NCBI GenBank assembly: GCA_019509985.1
Contig: JAEKLF010000065.1
Location: forward strand, 1 to 44,315
Direction of reading: 5' to 3'
Length of the DNA stretch: 44,315 nt
Origin: Burkholderiales bacterium
GTDB lineage: Bacteria > Pseudomonadota > Gammaproteobacteria > Burkholderiales > Burkholderiaceae_C
The translations under genes were made by a program, and so were the position numbers. A model generated the notes under the pieces. The model was not told the DNA's origin. It searched no databases and was given only the letters and a program-made list of their open reading frames with translations. Below are positions 17,422 through 26,388 of this stretch, one piece after another. Position 1 is the stretch's first letter. Every line of letters starts with the position of its first letter.

Positions 17422-17708
17422 CGGGTGCCCCGGGCCCATCGCGCGTCGTTCGCTTCGCGATGGCGGTGGCCTGGTCGTCGTTCCTTGCGGCCGGCGTGCT
17501 GGAGATGCTGGTCTTCGCCGTCGTCGATCCGGGCGACATGCGCTGGTTCGGCGCGGCGCCGGTCGAGCTGTCGGCGCTGGCGATCTACACGGCCAGCTTC
17601 CTGATCTTCTGGAGCGTCATCGCGCTGGGCGCCAGCCTCACGCTGCTGCTCGTCAACCTGCCGGACGAGGAGCGGCCCCCTCGTCAGGCGCCGGGCTGGC
17701 CCAGGTAG
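17418..17708 (+). CDS. Small two-helix membrane protein of the cbb3 cluster, function unknown
   Basis: 96 aa; a GTG start at 17418 overlaps the ccoH stop (GTGA). Two hydrophobic segments are seen: about residues 13-37 (RFAMAVAWSSFLAAGVLEML) and about 55-80 (LAIYTASFLIFWSVIALGAS). They are joined by DPGDMRWFGAAPVE; the tail is short and Pro/Arg-rich. I do not recognise a named family. Tight coupling to ccoH suggests a role in oxidase assembly or membrane placement, which is inference. Confidence 0.75.
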   Translation: MTGAPGPSRVVRFAMAVAWSSFLAAGVLEMLVFAVVDPGDMRWFGAAPVELSALAIYTASFLIFWSVIALGASLTLLLVNLPDEERPPRQAPGWPR

Positions 17709-17743
17709 AAGCGGCGAACGAGCCCTGCACGCCCGCTCGGCCC

Positions 17744-17829
17744 GCGCAGGCGGCGCCACTCGTCGTTGCAAATGCTCGCCGTAGTCGAGCTACGGCGGCG
17801 CTTTGTGCCTAGATTGGCGCCACCTGCGC
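17744..17829. repeat. Intergenic hairpin repeat, family B, copy 2
   Basis: Outer arms 17744-17758 and 17815-17829 (GCGCAGGCGGCGCCA and its near complement, 14 of 15). The core reads CGTTGCAAATGCTCGCCGTAG-TCGAG-CTACGGCGGCGCTTTGTGCCT in pieces, with a central GCCGTAG/CTACGGC stem. The core CGTTGCAAAT.CTCGCCG...CGGC.GCG.TTTG.GCCT also occurs in the 3460-3520 part of the element near lpxK. It lies between convergent genes and may terminate both. Confidence 0.65.
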
Positions 17830-17855
17830 GACCCGCTCGGACGCGCCGGATTCGC

Positions 17856-19145
17856 TCACCGCTTCTGAGTGACGACGCGAGCCCCGCGGTCATAGGTCCA
17901 GTAGGCCCAGGCCCAATCCAGCAGCACGACGAAGCGGTTGCGGTAGCCGATCAGGAAGTAGACGTGGGCGAACAGCCAGAACAGCCAGGCCGGGTAGCCG
18001 GAGAAGCGCAGCTGGCCGGCCGGCGTGCCCAGGTCGACCACGGCGCTGTTGCGGCCGATGGTGGCGAGGTTGCCGTAGTCGGCGTAGCGGAAGGGCAGGG
18101 TGGCCTGGCCGCTCAAGCGGCGCTTGATGTTGGTTGCCGCCCAGCGGCCCATCTGCTTGGCGCCGGGCGACACGCCGGGCACGGGCCTGGATTCCTTCCC
18201 CGGCGCATGGCTTTGCGCAGCGGCGAGGTCGCCGACGACCTGGATGTTCGGGTGGCCCTGCAGGCTCAGGTCGGGCTCGACGACGACGCGGCCGGCGCGG
18301 TCCAGCGTGCAGCCGGTCGCGTCCGCCAGCGCGCGGCCCAGCGGTGACGCGGCCACGCCGGCGGCCCAGACGACGCAGCGGCTTTGCAGGCGCTCGGGGC
18401 CGGCGGCGGTCGTGATGTCCAGGCCCTCGGCATCGATGTTGGTGACGCGGGCGCCGAGCTTGACCTCGACGCCCAGCGCCGCAAGCTGCTCGCGGGCACG
18501 TTCGCTCAAGCTCTCGGGCATGGCTTGCAGCACGCGCGGGCTGCCTTCCACCAGCAGCACGCGCGCCTGGCGCGGGTCGATGCGGCGGAACTCGCCGGGC
18601 AGCGTGTGCCGTGCGATCTCGGCGAAGGTGCCGGCCAGCTCCACGCCGGTCGGCCCGCCGCCCACGACGACGAACTGCAGCAACGCGGCGCGCTTCACGG
18701 GGTCGTCCTCGCGCTCGGCCATCTCGAAGGCCAGCAGCACGCGGCGGCGGATCTCGAAGGCGTCGTCCAGCGTCTTCAGCCCCGGCGCATGCGGTGCCCA
18801 GTCGTCGCGGCCGAAGTAGCTGTGCGTGGCGCCGGCGGCGACGATGAGGTGGTCCCAGCGCAGCGTGGCGCCATCCTTCAGCGCGACCGTCTGTGCGGCG
18901 GCGTCAAGGGCGACGACCTCGCCCATCAACGTCGTCACGTTGCGCTGGCGGCGGAACAGGTGGCGGATGGGCGCGGCGATCGACGGCGCCGAGAGCCCCG
19001 CCGTGGCCACCTGGTAGAGCAGCGGCTGGAAGAGGTGGTGGTTGGTCTTGTCGATGACGGTGACATCGACTTCGGCGGTGCGCAGCGCGCGTGCCGCTTC
19101 CAGGCCGCCAAAACCGCAGCCGATGATGAGGACTTGGGGACGCAT
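17856..19145 (-). CDS. ndh: Type II NADH dehydrogenase (NDH-2)
   Basis: Single-subunit membrane-associated flavoprotein passing electrons from NADH to quinone without pumping protons. 429 aa. The FAD-binding motif IIGCGFGGLEAARAL is at about residues 6-20. TNHHLFQPLLYQVATAGLS is strongly characteristic. VVVGGGPTGVELAGTFAE is the NADH-binding motif (about 162-179), followed by VVGDLAAA. The amphipathic C-terminus YPAWLFWLFAHVYFLIGYRNR anchors it. No ribosome-binding site precedes the ATG; a TAGGAT -10 candidate ends six bases before it, so the mRNA may be leaderless. Confidence 0.95.
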   Translation of the reverse strand: MRPQVLIIGCGFGGLEAARALRTAEVDVTVIDKTNHHLFQPLLYQVATAGLSAPSIAAPIRHLFRRQRNVTTLMGEVVALDAAAQTVALKDGATLRWDHLIVAAGATHSYFGRDDWAPHAPGLKTLDDAFEIRRRVLLAFEMAEREDDPVKRAALLQFVVVGGGPTGVELAGTFAEIARHTLPGEFRRIDPRQARVLLVEGSPRVLQAMPESLSERAREQLAALGVEVKLGARVTNIDAEGLDITTAAGPERLQSRCVVWAAGVAASPLGRALADATGCTLDRAGRVVVEPDLSLQGHPNIQVVGDLAAAQSHAPGKESRPVPGVSPGAKQMGRWAATNIKRRLSGQATLPFRYADYGNLATIGRNSAVVDLGTPAGQLRFSGYPAWLFWLFAHVYFLIGYRNRFVVLLDWAWAYWTYDRGARVVTQKR

Positions 19146-19312
19146 GGGGTCATCCTACGCTCGCCCATGTTGCGCCGCAGCATGAGCGACCGCATGCCCC
19201 TGAACGGCTTGTTGCAACGTGATGCAAGGACGGCGCGCGGTCCTACGCCGGCGCGCCGTGGCGACCCTTAGCATGCGGCGCGCCCGTGCGGCACCCGGGC
19301 CGCTGCCGCACG
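19146..19312. promoter_or_regulatory. Divergent promoter region ndh / qseE-like gene
   Basis: A -10 candidate for ndh, TAGGAT (minus strand, 19152-19157), ends six bases before its ATG. A TTGCA-N6-TGCAA inverted repeat lies at 19212-19227. No clear promoter for the kinase gene was found by eye. Confidence 0.4.
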
Positions 19313-20848
19313 ATGCCCCTGGACACGCTCGCCCACACCCCTTCGCTCGCTTCCGCCCCTCGGCCTGCATCGCCCGGCGAGGAGGCCGGGCTGCGCCTGC
19401 GCGCCGGACGGCTGCGCGGCCTGTCCTTCCACCAATGCTTGCTCGCCGCCTTCCTGCTGATCACGGCGCTGCTGGGCGGTGCCGCGGCCCAGGCGATGTT
19501 CGCGCTGGAGCATGTCGCGCTGCAGGGCCGCGAGGCCTCGCAGAACGCCGCCGACCTGACGACCCAGGTGCAGCGGCTGGCCGAGCGCACGGTGGCGATG
19601 GAGCGCAGCGCCCGGCAGTTCCTGGTGCTGGACGACGCGTCCTTGCGCGAGCGCTTCCAGGCGGCTTGGGCAGACGCCCGGGCCACGCAGACGGCGCTCG
19701 CTGCGCTGTTGGCCGAGCCGGCGGCCAAGCCGCTGTTTGCCGAGTGGCGCACCCAGGCCGAGGCGGCATGGGAGGTGCTGCAGACCCCCGCTCGTGCGCG
19801 CCCGGCGGCGCTGCGGCGGCTGACGCCGGTCTTCGCCCGCCTGCATGGCCTCAACGAAACGCTGACCGAGCAGAGCCAGCGTGCGATGGACCGCCGCAAC
19901 GACGCCGTACTGGCCGAGCTGGAGCAGCAGCGCCGCCTCATCAGCGCGCAGGTGCTCGGCGCCATCGCGCTGGCCGTGCTGCTGGCGCTGGGCTTCGGCC
20001 ACTGGCTGCTGCGCCCGCTCGCCCACGTCGAGGCCGCCATCGGCCGGCTGGGCGACAACCGTTTCGACGAGCCCGTCGACGTGCGCGGCCCCGCCGACCT
20101 GCGCCGGCTAGGGCGCCAGCTGGAGTGGTTGCGCCAGCGCCTGGCGACGCTGGAGTCCGACAAGACGCGCTTCGTGCGCCACATCTCCCACGAGCTGAAG
20201 ACACCGATGGCCTCCATCCGTGAAGGCGCGGCGCTGCTGCGAGACGGCGTCGCCGGGCCGCTGACGGCCGACCAGGGCGAGATCGTGCGCATCCTGGGCG
20301 ACAACAGCGCGGCGCTGCAGCGCCAGATCGAGGACCTGCTGCGCTACCAGACGCTGGCGTCGGACTCCCAGCAGCTGCAGCGCCAGCCGGTGGACTTGCC
20401 CGCGCTGCTGGCGCGCGTGGTGGACGACCAGCGCCTGCTCTGGCAGGCGAAGGCGCTGCAGGTGCGCATTGCGGCCGATCCCTGCAGCGCGGTCGTCGAC
20501 GGCGAGAAGCTGGGCATGGTGTTCGCCAACCTGCTGGCCAACGCGGTGCGCTTCAGCCCGCCGGGCGGCGTCGTCATGCTGGCGCTGGGGCGGGACGAGG
20601 CCAAGGTCTGGATGGACTGCATCGACGCCGGCCCCGGCGTGGCGCCCGAGGATGTCGGCCGCATCTTCGACCCCTTCTACCAAGGCCGAAACCAGGCCCC
20701 CGGCGCGCGCCGCGGCAGCGGCATCGGCCTGTCCATCGTGCGTGAGATCGTGCAGGCGCATGGCGGCTCATGCGGCCTGCTGCCCAGCGATCGTGGCGCT
20801 CATTTCCGGATCGAGATTCCTTATGCGAAGTCATCGAAGACTGCTTGA
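19313..20848 (+). CDS. qseE: Sensor histidine kinase, QseE/GlrK type
   Basis: 511-aa inner-membrane kinase. A first helix (FHQCLLAAFLLITALLGGAA, about residues 41-60) is followed by a helical periplasmic sensor rich in Gln, Arg and Ala. A second helix (QVLGAIALAVLLALGFGHWLL) leads into a HAMP linker. The phosphorylated His lies in FVRHISHELKTPMASIREGA (about H293). The ATPase domain has N box NLLANAVRFSPPGG, G1 DAGPGVAPED and G2 GSGIGLSIVREI. The immediate neighbours, a lipoprotein and a sigma-54 response regulator, give the qseE-qseG-qseF order. The ATG at 19313 is preferred over an upstream GTG at 19286, with moderate certainty. Confidence 0.88.
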   Translation: MPLDTLAHTPSLASAPRPASPGEEAGLRLRAGRLRGLSFHQCLLAAFLLITALLGGAAAQAMFALEHVALQGREASQNAADLTTQVQRLAERTVAMERSARQFLVLDDASLRERFQAAWADARATQTALAALLAEPAAKPLFAEWRTQAEAAWEVLQTPARARPAALRRLTPVFARLHGLNETLTEQSQRAMDRRNDAVLAELEQQRRLISAQVLGAIALAVLLALGFGHWLLRPLAHVEAAIGRLGDNRFDEPVDVRGPADLRRLGRQLEWLRQRLATLESDKTRFVRHISHELKTPMASIREGAALLRDGVAGPLTADQGEIVRILGDNSAALQRQIEDLLRYQTLASDSQQLQRQPVDLPALLARVVDDQRLLWQAKALQVRIAADPCSAVVDGEKLGMVFANLLANAVRFSPPGGVVMLALGRDEAKVWMDCIDAGPGVAPEDVGRIFDPFYQGRNQAPGARRGSGIGLSIVREIVQAHGGSCGLLPSDRGAHFRIEIPYAKSSKTA

Positions 20849-21380
20849 AGTTGGCTTGCTGCTGCTGGTGACGGCCGCGCTGACGGCCTGCGAGACGCCG
20901 GCGTCGGCGCCTGTGCCGCCATCACCGCCGCCCGCGCTGGTCTGCCCTGAGCCGCCGGCGCCGCAGCCGGCCGAGGTCGATGAGCTGAAGGCCGCGCTGG
21001 CCTACGCCACCGAGCTGCGCACGCGCACCACGCCCGAGCTGACGCCCATTCCGGAAGCCACCAACGTCGTCGCCGTGCAGGCCATGCGCAAGGCGTTGGC
21101 TCTGAGCCAGGGCCGCAGCAGCGCCGAACTGCAGCAGGCCGTGGCGCAGTTGGACATCGTCAATGCCGCGACCGACCCGCAAGCCGAGCAACTCAAGCCC
21201 CTGGCCGGGCTGCTGGGCGCGCGCCTGGCCGAACAGCGCCGCCTGCAGGACAGCGTCGACAAGCTGAACCAGCAACTGCGCGAGGCCCAGCGCCGCAACG
21301 ACCAGCTCAATGAAAAGCTGGAAGCCCTCAAGGCCATCGAGCAGACGCTGCCGGCCAAGCCCGGTGGCGCGCCGCGATGA
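20823..21380 (+). CDS. QseG-like outer-membrane lipoprotein
   Basis: 185 aa. A short charged start and hydrophobic stretch end in the lipobox LTAC (Cys near residue 21), followed by a Pro-rich linker. The rest is helical, with a coiled-coil pattern at the C-terminus (LAEQRRLQDSVDKLNQQLRE and repeats of that kind). In E. coli the gene between qseE and qseF encodes QseG, a lipoprotein that modulates the kinase. Similarity here is by position and architecture; sequence conservation is probably low. It overlaps the kinase gene by 26 bp. Confidence 0.8.
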   Translation: MRSHRRLLEVGLLLLVTAALTACETPASAPVPPSPPPALVCPEPPAPQPAEVDELKAALAYATELRTRTTPELTPIPEATNVVAVQAMRKALALSQGRSSAELQQAVAQLDIVNAATDPQAEQLKPLAGLLGARLAEQRRLQDSVDKLNQQLREAQRRNDQLNEKLEALKAIEQTLPAKPGGAPR

Positions 21381-21393
21381 AGGAGGGCAGGGC

Positions 21394-22806
<1,413 letters not shown>

Positions 22807-22823
22807 CTCACGAGAGCCGCAAC

Positions 22824-22843
22824 TTGTCGCCACTCGGCGACAA
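22824..22843. promoter_or_regulatory. QseF/GlrR-type upstream activating site
   Basis: TTGTCGCC-ACTC-GGCGACAA is a perfect palindrome that contains TGTC-N10-GACA, the motif described for GlrR (QseF) in enterobacteria. It is centred about 120 bp upstream of the expected start of the sigma-54 transcript and 18 bp after the qseF stop. Binding by the adjacent regulator is inferred. Confidence 0.75.
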
Positions 22844-22895
22844 AACCGCGGGGCTGACCGGGCCTGCGGCACCCCTCGGACCGTGATGTATTGCC

Positions 22896-22908
22896 CAAGT
22901 TGTTGATT
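22896..22908 (-). promoter_or_regulatory. IHF-binding-site candidate
   Basis: On the minus strand the sequence is AATCAACAACTTG, a full match to WATCAANNNNTTR. It sits between the activator site and the -24/-12 promoter, about 50 bp before the expected start, which is where IHF bends DNA at sigma-54 promoters. Confidence 0.6.
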
Positions 22909-22927
22909 CGAAAGCGAAATCAAGAAC

Positions 22928-22942
22928 TGGCACAGCGCTTGC
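22928..22942 (+). promoter_or_regulatory. Sigma-54 promoter of the BON-domain gene
   Basis: TGGCACAGCGCTTGC matches the sigma-54 consensus TGGCAC-N5-TTGC exactly, with GG at -24 and GC at -12. Transcription should begin near 22954, leaving a leader of about 50 bases before the ATG at 23005. Confidence 0.85.
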
Positions 22943-23004
22943 GCTAAGCCTGTCGTGGTGCCGCTCGGCATCGCCTTCGATTCACGCATCTTCAGGAGAT
23001 CTGC

Positions 23005-23358
23005 ATGCGACAAACATCTACCTTCGCCCGACTGCTGTCCGCCGCCCTGATGGCAGGTGCCGCCACCGCAACCTTCGCCGCCGACCAAGCACCGGCGAAC
23101 GATCCGGCTCCCGCCCCGGCCGATCAGGTTGCGCAGGCGCAAACCGCCGGCGACGCCACGATTGCGAGTCAGGCCCAGGCAGCACTGCAGCAGGACAAGG
23201 ACCTGGCGGCCTTGCCGCTGACCGTCAGCACCACCAGCGCAGGCGTGGTCGTGCTGAAGGGCGCGGCGCCCAGCGCCGACCTGGCCAGGAAGGCCCTCAA
23301 GGTCGTGCAGGCCGTGCCAGGCGTGAAGGAAGTGCGAAACGAGATCAAGGTCGGCTGA
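23005..23358 (+). CDS. Secreted BON-domain protein (OsmY-like)
   Basis: 117 aa. The signal peptide is MRQTSTFARLLSAALMAGAA with cleavage probably after TFA (about residue 25). An Ala/Pro-rich linker leads into one BON domain: alpha segment ATIASQAQAALQQDKDL, then LTVSTTSAGVVVLKGAAPS, KALKVVQAVPGVKEVRNEI. BON proteins such as OsmY are periplasmic and tied to envelope stress. OsmY has two BON domains; this one has one. The ATG follows AGGAGA. Expression is very likely sigma-54 dependent under the adjacent QseF-like regulator. Confidence 0.88.
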   Translation: MRQTSTFARLLSAALMAGAATATFAADQAPANDPAPAPADQVAQAQTAGDATIASQAQAALQQDKDLAALPLTVSTTSAGVVVLKGAAPSADLARKALKVVQAVPGVKEVRNEIKVG

Positions 23359-23389
23359 GCCGGCACCTGAGGCCTCTGTCCCCGGCCTC

Positions 23390-23430
23390 GCACAAGGCCC
23401 TGTGAGCGCGAGCTTGCAGGGCCTTTGTGC
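23390..23430. terminator. Hairpin between convergent BON gene and fnr
   Basis: GCACAAGGCCCTG pairs with CAGGGCCTTTGTGC around a loop of about 14 bases; one A bulge. It lies between two converging genes and probably ends both transcripts, though the T-runs are short. Confidence 0.6.
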
Positions 23431-23438
23431 GCCCGGCG

Positions 23439-24221
23439 TCAGCAGTGGCTGTTGTTGACCAGCGCCTGCAGGCCGGCCTGGTCGAGGATGCGCAGCTGGC
23501 GCTGCTTGACCTCCATCAGCCCGTCGTGCTGGAACTTGGAGAAGGTGCGGCTGACCGTTTCCAGCTTCAGCCCAAGATAGCTGCCGATCTCCTCGCGTGT
23601 CATGCGCAGCACGAGGCTGGACGCCGAGAAGCCGCGCGCCTGCAGCCGTCGCGTCAGGTTCAGCAGGAAGGCGGCGAGCCGCTCCTCCGCGCGCATATTG
23701 CCCAGCAGCAGCATGACGCCGTGGTCGCGCACGATCTCGCGGCTCATGATCTTGTGGAACTGGCGCTGCAGCACGGTGAACTCGCGCGACAACGTTTCTA
23801 GCTGGCCGTAGGGAATCGTGCAGACGGACGAGTCCTCCAGCGCGACCGCGTCGCAGTGGTGGTGGTCGCTGCTGATGCCGTCCAGCCCCAGCAGCTCGCC
23901 GGCCATCTGGAAGCCCGTGACCTGATCGCGTCCGTCCTCGCTGTTGACGCAAGTCTTGAAGAAGCCGGTGCGCACGGCGTACAGCGCCTCGAAGCGCTCG
24001 CCGTTGCGGAACAGGTGCTCGCCGCGCGGCACGCTGCGGCGTTTGGCGACGAGGCCGTCGAGCTGTTGCAATTCGGCGGGATTGAGCCCCACCGGCAGGC
24101 AGAGCTCGCGCAGATTGCAGCTGGAGCAGGCCACCCTCAGCGGCTCCAGGGGGCCGCAGGAGCGCGCGGGCATGTCGGGAATGATGGGCATGCTCATGGC
24201 GCCAGGCAGAGTCGTCAGCAT
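23439..24221 (-). CDS. fnr: Fnr-type oxygen-sensing transcriptional regulator
   Basis: Cytoplasmic CRP/FNR regulator that binds DNA when its [4Fe-4S] cluster is intact at low oxygen. 260 aa from the ATG at 24221. Cluster cysteines are CSSC and C41 (C32, C35, C41, spaced CX2CX5C), with the distal Cys at about 134 in SSVCTIPY. The helix-turn-helix is TREEIGSYLGLKLETVSRTFSKFQ, with E..SR for the TTGAT half-site. Upstream ATG at 24257 would fall inside the FNR box, so 24221 is preferred; an AAGAAT -10 ends seven bases before it. It likely controls itself, hemN and the cbb3 genes. Confidence 0.94.
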   Translation of the reverse strand: MLTTLPGAMSMPIIPDMPARSCGPLEPLRVACSSCNLRELCLPVGLNPAELQQLDGLVAKRRSVPRGEHLFRNGERFEALYAVRTGFFKTCVNSEDGRDQVTGFQMAGELLGLDGISSDHHHCDAVALEDSSVCTIPYGQLETLSREFTVLQRQFHKIMSREIVRDHGVMLLLGNMRAEERLAAFLLNLTRRLQARGFSASSLVLRMTREEIGSYLGLKLETVSRTFSKFQHDGLMEVKQRQLRILDQAGLQALVNNSHC

Positions 24222-24256
24222 GGAGCGGATTCTTCGTCCTCCGACCCGCGGCGTCA

Positions 24257-24270
24257 TTGACCTGGGTCAA
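24257..24270. promoter_or_regulatory. FNR/Anr box shared by fnr and hemN
   Basis: TTGACCTGGGTCAA is an inverted repeat matching the FNR/Anr/Dnr type of site. Its centre (between 24263 and 24264) lies exactly 41.5 bp before the hemN ATG and 41.5 bp before base 24222, one base ahead of the fnr ATG. On the fnr side AAGAAT sits at 24229-24234, the correct place for a -10. On the hemN side CACAGT is at 24293-24298. Confidence 0.8.
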
Positions 24271-24304
24271 GGCCCGGCCCGGCCAGCCTCGGCACAGTGG
24301 CGGC

Positions 24305-25699
24305 ATGGCTGCCGTAACTGACTGCACTCTTCACCCCGACCTGCTGGATGCCAACATGAGGCGCCACGACGTGGCCGGCCCACGCTACACGTCCTACCCG
24401 ACGGCCGACCGCTTCGTCGAGGCTCACCAGGCGCCGCAGCACCTGCAGGCGCTGCGCCAGCGCGGCATGGCCCAGCCGCTGTCGGTCTACATACACATCC
24501 CGTTCTGCGAACAGCTCTGCTACTACTGCGCCTGCAACAAGGTCATCACCAAGCACCATGAGCGCGCCGCGCCGTATCTGACCGCGCTGGAGGCCGAGAT
24601 GGATCTCGTCGCGGGTGCGCTGGGCGGCGCGGCGCCGGCGTCACAGCTGCACCTGGGTGGCGGCTCGCCGACCTTCCTGTCCGATGACGAGCTGACCGCA
24701 CTGATGGCCGCGCTGCGCCGGCGCTTCAAGCTGCTGCCCGGCGCGGAGCTGTCGATCGAGGTGGACCCGCGCACGGTGGACGCCGCGCGGCTGGCACACC
24801 TGAAGTCGCTGGGCTTCAACCGCCTGTCCTTCGGCGTGCAGGACTTCGACCCCGCCGTGCAGAAGGCCGTGCACCGCGTGCAGCCGTTCGACTCGGTGGC
24901 GGCGCTGATGCGCACCGCCCGCGAACTGGGCTTCTCGTCCATCAGCGTGGACCTGATCTACGGCCTGCCGCTGCAGACGGCCGCGAGCTTCGCGCGCACC
25001 ATCGCCCAGGTGGCCGAGCTGCGGCCGGACCGCATCGCGATGTATGCCTACGCCCACCTGCCGCAGCGCTTCAAGCCGCAGCGCCGCATCGTGGCCGAGC
25101 TGCTGCCGCCCGCGGGCGACAAGCTGGCCATGCTGTCGGGCGCCATCAGCGCGTTGCTGGGCGAGGGCTACGCCTATATCGGCATGGACCACTTCGCGCT
25201 GCCCGACGACCCGCTGGCCGTCGCGAAGCGCCAGGGCCTGCTGCACCGCAACTTCCAGGGCTACTCCACGCAGCCGGACTGCGACCTCGTGGGTCTGGGC
25301 GTGTCGGCCATCAGCCGCATCGGCGCCACCTACGCGCAGAACGCCAAGACGCTGGACGAGTACGAAGACGCGCTGCGCCTGCAGCAGCTGCCCGTGCAGC
25401 GCGGCCTGGCGCTGACGCGCGATGACCTGCTGCGCCGTGCCGTCATCATGGCGCTGATGTGCCAGGGACGCGTCGAGTTCGAGTCCATCGCGGCGTCCTA
25501 TCTCGTGGACGTGCCGCGTTACTTCGCCGCCGAGTTGGAGCGCCTGGGCCAGCTCGCCGGCCAGGGTCTCGTCGAGCTGGAGGCTGGCGCCATCCAGGTC
25601 ACGCCGCTGGGCTGGTATTTCGTGCGCGCGGTGGCGATGGTGTTCGACCGCTACTGCCAGGCCGACGCGAGCCGCGAGCGCTTCTCGAAAATCATTTGA
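24305..25699 (+). CDS. hemN: Oxygen-independent coproporphyrinogen III dehydrogenase (radical SAM)
   Basis: Converts coproporphyrinogen III to protoporphyrinogen IX without oxygen, for heme synthesis at low oxygen. 464 aa. The radical-SAM cysteines CX3CX2C are at about 68, 72 and 75 (IPFCEQLCYYCACNK). YTSYPTADRF near the N-terminus and LHLGGGSPTFL, SFGVQDFDPAVQ, GLPLQT are all typical of HemN proper, not HemW. The ATG at 24305 is chosen because the only earlier start lies in the FNR box. No ribosome-binding site is visible, consistent with a leaderless message. Confidence 0.96.
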   Translation: MAAVTDCTLHPDLLDANMRRHDVAGPRYTSYPTADRFVEAHQAPQHLQALRQRGMAQPLSVYIHIPFCEQLCYYCACNKVITKHHERAAPYLTALEAEMDLVAGALGGAAPASQLHLGGGSPTFLSDDELTALMAALRRRFKLLPGAELSIEVDPRTVDAARLAHLKSLGFNRLSFGVQDFDPAVQKAVHRVQPFDSVAALMRTARELGFSSISVDLIYGLPLQTAASFARTIAQVAELRPDRIAMYAYAHLPQRFKPQRRIVAELLPPAGDKLAMLSGAISALLGEGYAYIGMDHFALPDDPLAVAKRQGLLHRNFQGYSTQPDCDLVGLGVSAISRIGATYAQNAKTLDEYEDALRLQQLPVQRGLALTRDDLLRRAVIMALMCQGRVEFESIAASYLVDVPRYFAAELERLGQLAGQGLVELEAGAIQVTPLGWYFVRAVAMVFDRYCQADASRERFSKII

Positions 25700-26328
25700 T
25701 GAGCCTTGACGCCGCACTCATCGGCTCCGCCGCGCTGATGGGCCTGGCCGCCGCGCCGCACTGCGCGCTGATGTGCAGCACGCCCTGCGCGCTGGCGGCT
25801 CGCGGCCGGCGCGAGCAGACCCGGCTGCTGGCGGGCCGCCTGCTGGGCTACAGCGTGGCGGGCATCGTCGCCGCTGCATCGGCGCAGACGCTGGCGCGCA
25901 TGTCCCAGGGCACCGCCGTGCTGCAACCGCTGTGGGCGCTGTTGCAGGCGGCGCTGCTGGTGCTCGGCATCAGCCTCATCGTTCGCGGCCGCGTGCCCGT
26001 ATGGCTGGCCAATGCGCGATGGCGGCCGATGCCCGGGCGCAGCTTCACGACCGGCCTGGCCTGGGTGGCCATGCCGTGCGGCCTGCTGCATGCGGCGCTG
26101 CTGCTGTCAGCGCTGTCCAGCTCGCCGCTGGGCGGTGGGCTGGCGATGGCGGCGTTTGCAGTCACCAGCACGCTGGGCCTGACCGTCGCGCCGGCCTGGC
26201 TCGCGCGGCTGCCGCGGCGTGTGGGCGACGCCTCGCCGGCTCTGCGCCTGGCCGGCGTGGGCCTGGCGCTGGCGTCAGGCTGGGCGCTCGCCCATGGGGT
26301 TTGGCAGCGCATCGCGCTGGTCTGCTGA
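25699..26328 (+). CDS. TauE/SafE (DsbD-like) family membrane protein
   Basis: 209 aa with about six hydrophobic segments. It begins MSLDAALIGSAALMGLAAAP, followed by a Cys-rich HCALMCSTPCALA (three Cys within about residues 22-31) in the first membrane region, and later AWVAMPCGLLHAALLLSAL with another Cys. This pattern fits the UreH/CcdA-like TauE/SafE family found near cbb3 oxidase genes and suspected of copper or thiol handling. Its ATG overlaps the hemN stop (TGATG), so it is co-translated with hemN. The role is inferred. Confidence 0.8.
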   Translation: MSLDAALIGSAALMGLAAAPHCALMCSTPCALAARGRREQTRLLAGRLLGYSVAGIVAAASAQTLARMSQGTAVLQPLWALLQAALLVLGISLIVRGRVPVWLANARWRPMPGRSFTTGLAWVAMPCGLLHAALLLSALSSSPLGGGLAMAAFAVTSTLGLTVAPAWLARLPRRVGDASPALRLAGVGLALASGWALAHGVWQRIALVC

Positions 26329-26388
26329 CACGGCCATAAACTCGCCGAGTTTTGTTTCCCTCGCTTCTTTGCGAAAGCCCCCCAAGCC

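Noticed and set aside
22900..22924. TTGATTCG...CGAAATCAA as an FNR box
   Set aside because: The half-sites are too far apart (FNR needs a 4-base spacer). The left half is better explained as part of the IHF-type sequence.
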